A DNA stretch of 64,000 nt from Trogon surrucura (taxonomy: Eukaryota; Chordata; Aves; Trogoniformes; Trogonidae), in contig CM036627.1 of the NCBI GenBank assembly GCA_020746105.1, forward strand, positions 434,001 to 498,000. Direction: 5' to 3'. Below the pieces are notes generated by a model, which was not told the DNA's origin, searched no databases, and saw only the letters and a list, made by a program, of their open reading frames with translations. Positions 37,253 to 48,025 of the stretch are shown here, piece by piece (the first letter of the stretch is position 1; every line of letters begins with the position of its first letter). The position numbers were made by a program, and so were the translations under genes.

Positions 37253-40200
37253 AACACGTGGAAGTAGCTATTCCTTACCTTTGCTTCTTTGTCTTTAGCA
37301 AATAGTTACCAAATGTATTGTAAAGCTAACCACACCACAATAATAAACCAGGAGGCTAAGCAAAGTCTCAAAATTAGCCCCTGGGCCTTTGAATGCACCC
37401 AAACGCAGCGAGATAGAAAAGGGCAAGTGCTTTCTCTTTGTTTGCTAAATGCATAGTTTTCATCCTTATGTACAAAGGAGGAGGAAGAGGAGGAGGATAG
37501 GAGGAAGAGTAGTAGAAAGAAGGACCGTTTTCTGGGGTAAAAATGTCCTGTTTACAACTCAGGTGAGGAGAGGTGTCCTAAGACTCTTTGGTATCAGCTC
37601 AGCAGTGTTCCTGAGCCCTCCAGGCAGCGGCAGCCCCCCCGCGCAGCACCTGCAGCCTTACCCTGAAACCCCTCTCAGGAGAAGAGTGGGGCCGGTCAGC
37701 AGCCCTGGGGCTGGTCCCACGCCAGGCACTGCACGTCCCGGTCACTCCGGCCACTTGGGAATTTGCTTCTGGCATCAGTCGGAGCAGGAGCAAATTCTCA
37801 AGCGAAAGCCCTGGCGCTGGCTCACTCGCTCTTGTCGGGTTTGCTTTACCTGAGTAAGGAGAGGAGGCTGAGGCCCCTGGGAAGCAACACGGGGGCTAAT
37901 GTAGTGCTATGGGTTGGTCTGAATTTTTTGTTTCCTGGAAAGCTAATAATGCCATTTACAATGGGGATGGATGCGGACGGTTCACCTCTTGGCCAGCCTC
38001 CCCTCATGGGTCACTGCGGTCTGGTCTGGATGCAGCCTGTGAGCCGAACGCGCCTTCCTAGCACCCGCTCGCCCATGGAGTCACCTTCGACTGAAGGCCC
38101 ATCTCCCGATGCTCCCACACTGTTCCAGGTTCTGCTCCCTCTCCTACTCCCTCCTGGCAGTCTCGTAGGTACTTTTCTTGAATTTGAAACTAATTTCCTT
38201 TTTGTCAGGATTTAAGCGGACCGAAAAACTAACACTTTAGTGCAGCAGAGCCAGGTTTTTCTGTGTAACGTCAAGTGCAGCATTATTAAAAAACTCCCCT
38301 GTAAGGATGCGGAATGGGAACGACGCCAGCCAGGGAGCACGAGGTAACCTGTCCACGCTTCAGTCGTGCGGCCAGGCAGTCTGCTCAGAGGTAAAACAGC
38401 TTTACAGGTAGAATGAGCAGTTCCATAGTTATTTGCTTCATGTCTTGAAAGGAATTAAAGAAAAGTGTGTTCTTTGCCTATTCGGAGTATGAGGCGCATA
38501 TTGCTTATGGGAAGAGTGGTTTTGTTCCTGATGGCTTATAAAAAAACCCAAAAGGTTTATATATACTTAAACAGACACGTAAAAAAAACCCAAAACATTT
38601 AAAGTCTATAACTTGTGCATCAGTTTTAGTGTGTGTGGATACATGTGTGCGCACGTATACATACATACACCCCATAAAAATGTGTGTGCGTGTATATATA
38701 CACAGACCTATCTGGGGGCTTGCATGTGTGTATATTAGAGATCCTGAAATTGCATATTGGGTGCAAATTTAATGCTGGTATGAAAGTTCTCTTTGGTTTC
38801 AGCAAGTAGTCTCTAAAGACAATACAATGGAAATACTAAAAAAATGCGGCAATGTACTTTGAATTTCCCTGCATTTTTAAATTCTCAAGTTTTAAATAAA
38901 TAAGGCTTTCTTTTCTAAACTATAGGTACGTTACAAAGCAGTGTTTTGCTGGAAAAAAATAAAATGTTAGTTATCACTGTCCTTTACTAACCTTACACTA
39001 ATGAGTCTGCATTCAGAAGATACTTTATACGTGAGCTTATTATTGTTTCCATGTCAACTATGTCTCTGTGGGGATGGAACAATTTAAAAGAAAGTTTGCC
39101 AAAATTTAAGGTAAGCTAGAGACTCAGAAAACTCACAGATTAGGTTACATTTTCATAGGCAATTGCTCTGTCAGTCTTAAAGCAGGTTTAACATACGGAA
39201 ATGTGGAGAAATATTCAGTGCTAAAAATCTTGGGTTTATTTAATTGTATTTTAATAAAGAGATATTGCAGCTGCATTCTAAACACTTCCTGGAAATTAAT
39301 TGTGTACCCTGAACCTTGACTAGACCCTGTCCTCTTGGGAAATAAGTGGTGCTACAAAGTTGCTTAACTTTGGTGTCACTAGTGTTTTGAGTGGGCTTCA
39401 TCCCAAAAATCAACATCTGCTATTTTGATGGTGGTTGGATTCTAGTTTACCTTGAATTTTCCTTTCTCTCTCTCTCTCTCTTTTTTTTTTTTTTAAAAAA
39501 AAAAGGCTGTAAGTAAGATTACCTATTCCTAATCCTTGCACTGGGCCTGCCTATACCTGCATATTCGGTTACTCTGGAATTTAATATACCTAACAGAATT
39601 ACTACAGTAATTTGAAACACCGGTTAGAAAACTAACAGGCACATATATAGTTTTTTAAGTCTATTTCCCCTTTACATTAAAATTTAATATGCAGATGTTG
39701 CACGCTTTTCTTTTTCATTTTCTCAGAGTAGGAGTGGGATGACTTCTACGGGTCTGTTAGCAACAGAGCATTTAAAGCGTTTCAGCTACAAACTTTAAAC
39801 TATTTCATGCATTATCCTGATTAACAGATGAGCAAGAAAGAATGCACGGGACAAAAGCTGAGCCTGCTACACACAGATACGCCACCACAAAACACCAGGC
39901 TGTACCGGTGTCACGGGAATTTTGCTATTGACTTCAGAGGCACCATGATTCAGCCTTTCAGAAGCAGCGCCGGAGCTCCTGTCGGAGTTCTTCCCACCAA
40001 CATTAACTGATGTTGTACCACGGTTTTCAACAGGAAAAGACTGTGAGCCTTCAAAGCTATCACTACTCCTTTGCCTAGTAAAGTCAATAGGTAAAAAAAA
40101 AGCTCACCGACGTCGATGAGTATTGATCAGATGCCGAGCCCCTATGGTTTTACATTTTGCAGTTCTTCTCATTTTTGCATACAGAACGCCTCAGGTCTCC

Positions 40201-40783
40201 TGTTTGCAGGCTAGATGGCAGAGCTGAGCTGTATTTCTGCACAGCGCACGGTTTGCAAGAGCCTTGTTGGGTGGCCTTCCAGCAGCATCAGCCTGGGAGA
40301 GCCTAACAAGGGGAGGCATGCTCGATAGCGACCACACCATCTGACACAGCTCTAACGGCCCCCTTTTTTCTTTTTTCTTCCGTTGAAGTCAGCAACAGAA
40401 GAGCTCACTGACTTCAAGGGAAGCAGCAGCCCATCAGACAGCGGCTGCAATCTCCTCGGATGACATTCTTTCTTGCCGATCATGGAAAGAAACAATAATG
40501 TGGTTTTACTAATTGCAAATAACAGTCTTGATTACAAGTTTTATGTGTTATACAGTTAGATTAGTTTATACCTATAACTCTACATAGTATTTTGTGTAAA
40601 AATAGCTTTGGAATATTAAAATCATTGCAATAAAATACCTGCAATATAATTATTAAATGTGTTCTTTGGTAGCTAGTTGATTTTTTTTTAATGGATGGAA
40701 TAGTTTTCCTTTTTTAAATCTGAACATTCCTTAACAAACAAAGAGAATGCACTGGTTTAGGTACCATTCAAAATTTCTTTGCC

Positions 40784-40829
40784 TAGTTTGAACTTGTTTC
40801 CAGGCGTTGCACTGGTTAAGTTCAAACTA
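40784..40829 (-). other. ONECUT1: Hairpin with 12-bp perfect stem in 3' UTR
   Basis: TAGTTTGAACTT (40784-40795) and AAGTTCAAACTA (40818-40829) are exact reverse complements separated by 22 nt. Inside the loop CCAG (40800-40803) and CTGG (40812-40815) can add four more pairs around an 8-nt terminal loop. The element lies about 570-610 nt after the ONECUT1 stop codon. It is too short for a typical pre-miRNA hairpin and could instead be a protein-binding RNA element. A related word, TGCACTGGTT, occurs both in the loop arm and about 60 nt away (near 40749). Confidence 0.6.
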
Positions 40830-41331
40830 TGAAACAGCAAAAATCACACTACCGTTCAAATGAATTCAGACGACTTCACGCTTTGTCGGTCGTGCCATGA
40901 CACAACCCTCTCTGAAGACCAGCCCTGACTAAAAGTCCCTAACCACCGGCACGTAGGCAGTACGGATACACTATACACCTTCATGGCAATTGCTGTGGAA
41001 ATGAAGTGCCATGTCTGAAGAGATGTCCGTTCAACGACAAGAAATCACTATGCTCCAAACCACTAAACAGCCAAGTACGGTGAAGATGATCATGGGCGAA
41101 GGTGTAAGACCGGTGGTTTGCTTCTCTTCTCTTTGCATTCTGTTTCTTTCCCTCCATTTTGCTTTCTTCTTCCTCTCTATTTTTTGCAAGTCGTCATCCT
41201 ACTAAAGTGTGTGTCTTAGAACAAAGTCATAATGCAGGTGAGATAAGTCTTTGGTTTCTTTGGACTTATAAATAACATTTTTTTCAAATAGTTCTAAGTA
41301 TAAACCTGCTATCTTGAGGTCCTGGTCTGTC

Positions 41332-41353
41332 TTTATTTATTTAGTTATTTATT
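41332..41353 (-). terminator. ONECUT1: Proximal poly(A) signals of ONECUT1
   Basis: Two minus-strand AATAAA hexamers (41353-41348 and 41337-41332) lie 42-65 nt after the stop codon. If used they would give a very short 3' UTR that avoids the whole miR-9 array, although the two first miR-9 matches (41263-41248) lie close to the expected cleavage zone. Use of these signals is unproven. Confidence 0.3.
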
Positions 41354-41394
41354 TTTAAAGCTTTTCCACCGAGGTTTAGTTCGTGGTTATTCCT

Positions 41395-41687
41395 TCATGC
41401 TTTGGTACAAGTGCTTGATGAAGAAGATGAGTTGCCTGAATTGGAGCTGCCCTCGTCTTGCCACTTATCCAGACTCCTCCTCCGTGCATTCATGAAAAAG
41501 TTGCTGACGGTGCTCAGCTCCAACCCGAGCTGCTGGGAAATGGTGATTTGTAATTCTTTGGACGGACGCTTATTTTCCTTGAATATTGCATGTAGAGTTC
41601 GACGCTGGACATCCGTGAAGACCAACCGAGGCTTTTTGGGTGTATTCCCTCTGTCCTTCCCGTGCTCTTGTTCTTTCCTCTTGCACG
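41395..41687 (-). CDS. ONECUT1: ONECUT1 (HNF6) exon 2, homeodomain
   Basis: Second and last coding exon of hepatocyte nuclear factor 6. The acceptor TTCTTGCAG ends at 41688; the first two bases (CG) complete an Ala codon begun in exon 1. The exon encodes residues 361-457: a basic linker (CKRKEQEHGK...), the homeodomain (about residues 377-436) and a Ser-rich tail ending STCTKA before TGA at 41397-41395. Helix 3 reads SNFFMNARRR, with Phe at homeodomain position 48 and Met at 50, the signature that separates ONECUT proteins from classical Trp48 homeodomains. The product is a nuclear DNA-binding activator acting in liver, pancreas and neural differentiation. The sequence is practically identical to mammalian ONECUT1 over the homeodomain and tail as I recall them. 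The minus-strand frame continuing upstream of 41687 is intronic. Confidence 0.97.
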
Positions 41688-44600
41688 CTGCAAGAAAGAG
41701 AAGGATGGTTAGAGAAGGCTGGCAGAGGAGTGTGTGGGCACCCAATACAGGACAAACTAGGGAAAAAGGACTGTTCATGTCAGCTTCCAAATTTGGAGAG
41801 GATGTCTGACATTTAATTTTCTAATTTATTATAAGCTATAAAAAATATAAGGAATAGAAGTTAGGAAACACCTTTGCCATTGTCCGTTAAAACTCAGCAG
41901 ATGCTATTACTGAGATCTTACACTTTGATAACACCCATTAGTGCTGGGAATTTAACTATGTAATATCCCTATGAGGCAGAGCAGGAATTCATTGAGCTCT
42001 AAAGTCAATCTTGCCCACCTTTTCCACCTTCATTTGTTGTCAATCCACATCTGTAGCTTTTTATTGGCTGAGAAATAAGGAACTGGGAGAAGCCAGGATG
42101 CTACTACAGTCTTACAGGCCAGATGATTATGTATTCTGAAGAAAACAAATCATGGTTTGACATGAAAAAAAATTGGTATAGAAAATCTTCCTTAGAAAAT
42201 GTCACCTGATTTAATCTATCACACAGTCTTTCTCTTTCAGAATGTTATTTTGTTCTCCATTATCAAAAGGGACTTGCATTGTGAAATCTGCCTTGCAGAT
42301 CACCTGCCAGGCAGCATCTGGTGGGATGGGAGGGCTCCCAGATTGCCCTGCCAGCCTTTGAGTGACTGCCAGCTCATCTTGTTAGCATTTCACTAAGATA
42401 AAGATTTCTTTGGGAGGACAGATTGCTCTGTCTCACTTTCAAAAGAGTCTGAAATCATCTGTTCCCCTCTCCTTTTTTTTTTTTTTTTTCTCTAATAATG
42501 TCCTTTAATGCTGATTTAGAGATGCATTTCTGAAGGTAATATGGATGTTCAGTCTCTGATTTCTGCGGAGATCAGTGCTGATGATATGACGCATTTTGTG
42601 CAGTGTCTCCATCTATTCCACTGTTACTGGAATGAAAACAGCAAATTACTTTAAAAAGGTCCTTCTTACATCTTCTATTGCTACCGAGAGCCAGCCTTGG
42701 CATGAGGGTTTCAATGCTCAAGGGAGGTATAAAAATAGTCATCTACCTTTTGTACTTAAAGAAATAGCAGCTGCACAGATCAGACAGCAAGATTTGGGAG
42801 ATGCAAAGGCACCTTCTGCTCACCCAGGCAGGCAGGGACCAAGACACTGCCATCTCGGGCCCCTCTCAGGAGAAGCTTTTGAAGAGCTCCCAAACAATAT
42901 ATATCCAGCTACACATTCTTTCATAAGCAATGACACATCAATCAAACGGACTGGGATGCCAAAATCATATCTCCCACAGTTATTTCTATCTGAAACCCTT
43001 TGAAGAGTGCTTTGAAGTTACATCCTGACCTCTAAAACACTGTGGAGGCTGTAGGCTGAAAAGCAGGTTTCCTTGTGCAAGCTTGCCCCCACTGAAGTCA
43101 AGCTCCCGAATTCACTGTGGGGACCAGCGCCCATTGAAATCATTCTGCATCCCCTGTGAAAGTTAACACTGATAATTGAAGGGTTAAAAATACTTTTGCA
43201 AGAATAGTCTGCTATTTACTGAGAAATATTAGGAAGGAGGAACGAACAAGATATCAGCAGCACCTTGATCCATTATATACATCTAAGTACCTGACAAACA
43301 GTAGCTCCTGCGAAGGCAGCGGCAGAAGCTCGGCTCTGTGACACCCTCAGTCTCCAGCTCTGACTCTGCCCCTGCTGACAGGCTGATGCAGACATGGACA
43401 ATCCAAACTCAGGTGATGTTTGCCATGCCTAACACTTCCTTTCTGCTCATGCTGCTTTACACCTCCTTTTTCAAAGACAGCAAGCTTTCACCTAGATACT
43501 CTGTCCAGATCATTGTCTGTCACAAAATCCTAACTACACAAATAGCATGATCTGAGTCAGCAAAGTACGATGCTTCAGCAGGAGTCATCACGTCACAAAT
43601 GACAGTCACAGCAGTAGGCACGATGCTAGTTCAATTAGCAGTGAAAACCTCTGGGGTTTCGATCACAAACTAGTATGCGAGTTCTCTGAAATCACAGGGA
43701 ATAACAAAAAACTGCCTATTGTGAAACTGTCTTCCTGAGCTTCTGTTCACCTCCTGAAATGTAATATTCCTGAAAAATTATTTTCCTCTAGGAAATGTCC
43801 CAAGAATTGCAATACACCTGTTCCTCAACTTCAGTTGTATCAGAGACCTCATAATTACTGACAGTAACATCACCAAGGTAAGAAAAGAGTGCTCATTGCT
43901 GGGGAGAAAAAATAAATCCTATCCAGTCTACGATACATATAAGCCAATTACAGTATTCTGCAAAGAAAATTTCATTTCAGTCAAGCCCATCACAGAGCAA
44001 GCATTGAGGCTCCCAAGGTGCTCCCAGGAGAAGCTGGGAGCCATCCCTGCCTCCCTGCAGAGTAGCGTGGACTTTTCAACAAACTACTATGCAGCACTGT
44101 TGGTTTCCCGAGACTCGGTCTGGGAACACCTTTCAAATCTGGATCGTTTTCAAGAAATGCAAAAATTGTTTCCCTTTCAGCTCTACTCCCATCAGCATTC
44201 GCCAGAGGTGGACCGAGGGAAAAGCTTTCCAAGGTGCTTAATCATTCACAGAGCCCTTGCAGACAGCACTACCAGGCCTCCGGTTGCGAGCAGCAAGCAT
44301 GGATACCACCTCTCATCTTCTGTCTTGTCCAGACTCAGGAATATTAATAGCACTTAAAAATAAATAATAGTGATAATAAAAAACCGTAATAGGGTTTCCT
44401 TACGATCATTTTCCCTGCACTGGAGCCGATCAATTTTCATAATAAATTGTAGCTTCCATCTTGCCAGAGAACAAATGTACACCACGGATAAAATCTGCTC
44501 CAGCGTGAGAGTCTATCCAGAGTGGGCGCAGAGACCGGCCAGCTCACACTGCGAGGGCTGACAAATTGGGGCCGCCCAGCCCCATGACAGCAGCCTGAGC

Positions 44601-45782
44601 CCAGCCTCGGTCACTCTCAGACAAAGCAGCTGCACCTGCTTGCGCCAGGTCCTCCACAGTGTCCACTGAAGCCAGAGGCTCCAGAGACACTGACTGAGAC
44701 CCTTTTCTGGAAAGACACCAGAGCCTGTCTTCAAAACTGTTTATCACATGCCTTCATCTGGATTTTAATTTAGGTAGCAGAAGATAATAAAAGTAATTTG
44801 CACTGATGTCCTTCACAAGCCTCTGTCCATGAGCGCTGTGAGCGGGCCCTCTCCCATAGCACAGAAGCTGATTTTGGGTACGTTGTGGGGCGCTGTGCTC
44901 CCCAGAGGCTGCACCTCTCCCATGGCACACTGGCTCGTGCTGCCCGTGCTCCCGACTGCTGACAGCCATGCTCTTTGTCTCTGGGCTGCCCTAGCTGAGT
45001 GATGCTCCTTGCGATGCCTTTTGACAAAGCCTTAAGAAAGCCTCATTCAGAAAAAAAGCAAAGCAGAGGATAAAGAAAGAGTTGCTCCGACTCCCACAAC
45101 ACACGTGCAGATATGACAATGTAATATTATCAGTGGCAGAAGGAGCCTTGTAAATCCACTGCTGAACTCTGGCCTCTTCCACTCACTTCCATCTTCCTCT
45201 GCCCTGAGCAACAGATATTTTTGACACTTGCAATCCCCTCGATATAGTCTATCAATCTATTTTTGTCTCCCTTTGTTCCTTCTAAGTCACCTGAGGGGTT
45301 TCGCCAAGTTAACTCACCAAACCTAGTCAGGTCTGTACCTCTCACTGAGGCCCAGCTGCTCGCGCGTGGTGAACACCCGGGCTCTCACTCTGCAGCTCCT
45401 CCATCCGTCCACTGCTCTCCTGCGGCACCCGGCCGTGTGCGGCACAGTGGGATCAGTCCTGCAAGCAGGATCGCGTCCCCCATGAAAAAACACTAATTGC
45501 ATCTTTAGGTTAGGATAGTGAAGAGTGTATTTTGTCCACCTGTGATGTGAACTACACTGCTCTGCCAGTCTACAAGTTAAGATTACAGTAAGCTCAGGGG
45601 TTAACCCCACACTTGATCTAGTCATTCATCCCTAGAAGGTGGATTTCTTTTTAAAATCTAAGGAAAAATCTTAATTACCATAAATCAATTTTCCAGGAGC
45701 ACTTAACACATACACATGTGCCTAGTTGTATCTGGCGAACGTGAATTTTCCTTTCCAAAAGCCAGAAGCGAAGAATGAAGCC

Positions 45783-48025
45783 AGTAATCATAGAATCATA
45801 GAATGTTAGGGATTGGAAGGGACCCCAAAAGATCATCAAGTCCAATCCCCCTGCCAGAGCAGGAATGCCTAGATTATGCCACACAGGAACGTGTCCAGAC
45901 AGGTCTTGAATGTCTCCAGAGAAGGAGACTCCACAACCTCTCTGGGCAGCCTGTTCCAGTCTTCCATCACCCTCACTGAGAAGAGGTTTCTTCTCGAGTT
46001 TAAGTGGAACCTCTTATGTTCCGGTTTCAGCCCATTACCCCTTGTCCTATCAGTGGTTGCCACCGAGAAGAGCCTGGCTCCATCCTCGTGACACTCACCC
46101 TTGCTATATTTGTAAACATTCATGAGGTCACCCCTCAGTCTCCTCTTCTCCAAACTAAAGAGCCCCAGCTCCCTCAGCCTTTTCTCATAAGGGAGATGCT
46201 CCACTCCCTTAATCATCCCAGTTGCCCTGTGCTGGACTCTCTCCAGCAGTTCCCTGTCTTTCTTGAACTGAGGGGCCCAGAACTGGACACAATATTCCAG
46301 ATGGGGTCTCACTAGGGCAGAGTAGAGGGGCAGGAGAACCTCTCTCGACCTACTAACCACCCCCCTTCTAATACACCCCAGGATGCCATTGGCCTTCCTG
46401 GCCACAAGGGCACAGTGCTGGCTCATGGTCATCCTGCTGTCCACCAAGACTCCCAGGTCCCTTTCCCCTACACTACTCTCTAATAAGACATTCCCCAACT
46501 TATACTGGAACCTGGGGTTGTTCCTACCCAGATGCAAGACTCTACATTTACCCTTGTTATATTTCATTAAATTTTTCCCCGCCCAACCCTCCAGCCTGTC
46601 CAGGTCTCGCTGGATGGCAGCACAGCCTTCTGGCGTGTCAGCCACTCCTCCCAGCTTGGTGTCATCAGCAAACTTGCTGATAGTACTCTCTAGTCCCTCA
46701 TCCAAGTCATCGATGAATATATTGAATAATACTGGTCCCAGTACTGACCCTTGAGGGACTCCACTGGATACAGGTCTCCAACCAGACTCTGCCCCATTGA
46801 CCAAAACTCTTTGGCTTCTTCCCCTCAGCCAGTTCACAGTCCACCTCACTACCCGAGAGTCTAGACCACACTTCCTCAGTTTAGCAGCAAGGATGCTGTG
46901 GGAGACTGTGTCAAATGCTTTACTGAAGTCAAGGTAGACCACATCCACCGCTCTGCCATCATCTATCCACCTTGTTATATCCTCGTAAAAGGCTATGAGG
47001 TTAGTCAAGCACGACTTCCCTTTGGTGAAGCCATGTTGACTGTCTCTAATGACCCTCTTATCCCTGATATGCCTTGAGATGGCACCAAGGATAAGTCGTT
47101 CCATCACTTTCCCAGGGATGGAGGTGAGGCTGACCGGTCTATAGTTTCCCGGGTCCTCCTTCTTGCCCTTTTTGAAGACTGGAGTGACATTTGCTTCCCT
47201 CCAGTCCTCAGGCACCTCTCCCGTCTCCCAAGACTTGGCAAAGATGATGGAGAGTGGTCTAGCAATGACATCAGCCAGCTCCCTCAGCACCCGTGGATGC
47301 ATCCCGTCTGGACCCATGGATTTATGGATGTCCAGATTGCTTAATTGGTCCCTAACCCAGTCCTCATTGACTAAAGCAAACTCCTCCACTGCCCTGACTT
47401 CCTCTGGGGCCTCAGCGGAACGGGGCTCCTCAGGACAGCCTCCGGCGGAGTAGACAGAGGCAAAGAAGGCATTCAGTAACTCTGCCTTCTCTGTATCTTC
47501 TGTCACCAAGGCACCCACCTCATTCATCAGTGGGCCTACTTTGCCTCTGGTGTTAGCTTTATCTGCCACGTATTTGAAAAAGCTCTTCCAGGTTCAATTC
47601 TAGGGAGGCCTTTGCTTTCCTAGTTGCCTCCCTACATCCTCGGACAACAGCCTTATATTCTTCCCAAGTGGCCAGCCCTGCCTTCCAAGATCTGTAAATT
47701 CTCCTCTTGCCCTTGAGCTTACCCAGCAGATCCCTGTTTAGCCACGCAGGTCTCCTGGCTCCCTTCCTTGACTTCCTACGTGTCGGGATGCTCTGATCTT
47801 GAGCACGGTAGAAGCAGTCCCTGAACGCTAACCAACTATCTTGGGCCCCTTTACCTTCAAGCAGCCTTGCCCATGGGATTTTCTCAAGTAATTGTTTGAA
47901 AAATCCAAAGTTTGCCTTGGCAAAGTCCAGGGTTGCAATTCTGCTTGCTATTTTGTTTCTGCTACATGAGATCCTGAACTCCACCATTTCATGGTCACTG
48001 CAGCCAAGGCAGCCCTCAACCTTTA
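45783..48025 (-). mobile_element. CR1 LINE, 5'-truncated, well preserved
   Basis: A CR1 copy of about 2.24 kb in the ONECUT1 intron, in the same orientation as the gene. The 3' end is the AATCATAGAATCATAG octamer tail at 45787, next to the GTTAGGGATTGG segment. The body carries a long reverse-transcriptase frame, and the copy is truncated near 48025, between the endonuclease and reverse-transcriptase regions. The long intact frame suggests a younger insertion than the 17.2-kb copy. It cannot move on its own because the endonuclease and the 5' promoter are missing. Confidence 0.95.
45869..47987 (-). pseudogene. CR1 ORF2 fragment: reverse transcriptase
   Basis: A 566-residue minus-strand frame (47569-45869) contains the reverse-transcriptase domain. 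It shows motif A (YLDFSKAFD), motif B ([11 protein letters not shown]), the catalytic FADDTKL motif C, and the C-terminal region typical of CR1 ending in FLCGII. A second frame (47987-47559, 142 residues) covers the linker after the endonuclease and is joined through a single frameshift near 47.57 kb. The N-terminal endonuclease is absent, cut off by 5' truncation. It is a LINE remnant and not a host gene, but it is the longest uninterrupted frame in the window. Confidence 0.93.

Larger units (their letters stand above)
35738..41263 (-). promoter_or_regulatory. ONECUT1: Array of miR-9 target sites in ONECUT1 3' UTR
   Basis: The transcript (minus) strand contains seven 8-mer miR-9 sites, ACCAAAGA, at 41248-41255, 40663-40670, 38790-38797, 37585-37592, 37173-37180, 37118-37125 and 37108-37115. 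It also contains four 7-mer-m8 sites (39368-39374, 36849-36855, 36698-36704, 36659-36665) and two 7-mer-A1 sites (41257-41263, 35738-35744). Chance expectation for the 8-mer in 7.6 kb is about 0.1. miR-9 is a neural microRNA already linked to ONECUT factors in vertebrate neurogenesis. The sites at 37118 and 37108 start 10 nt apart, and those at 41257 and 41248 start 9 nt apart, so within each pair both cannot easily be occupied at once. Confidence 0.75.
33810..41394 (-). other. ONECUT1: Inferred ONECUT1 3' UTR (about 7.6 kb)
   Basis: From the ONECUT1 stop codon down to about 33.8 kb the sequence is AT-rich, free of CR1 and without coding potential, and it ends at a strong minus-strand AATAAA. 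The case for a single long UTR rests on minus-strand miRNA seed matches: thirteen miR-9 sites of 7-8 nt spread from 41.26 kb to 35.74 kb, three let-7 matches and one miR-124 match. This far exceeds chance and is strand-specific. The related gene ONECUT2 is known for a very long 3' UTR. Pumilio-like TGTATATA words occur at 36068-36061 and near 38.70 kb. Four long A tracts (transcript sense) interrupt it. AATAAA copies just after the stop suggest that a short isoform may also exist. Confidence 0.6.

Noticed and set aside
40784..40829. The UTR hairpin as a microRNA precursor
   Set aside because: Total paired length of about 16 bp is too short for a standard pre-miRNA.
41688..41790. Minus-strand frame upstream of ONECUT1 exon 2
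   Set aside because: Lies 5' of a clear polypyrimidine tract and CAG acceptor; the peptide has no similarity to ONECUT proteins.
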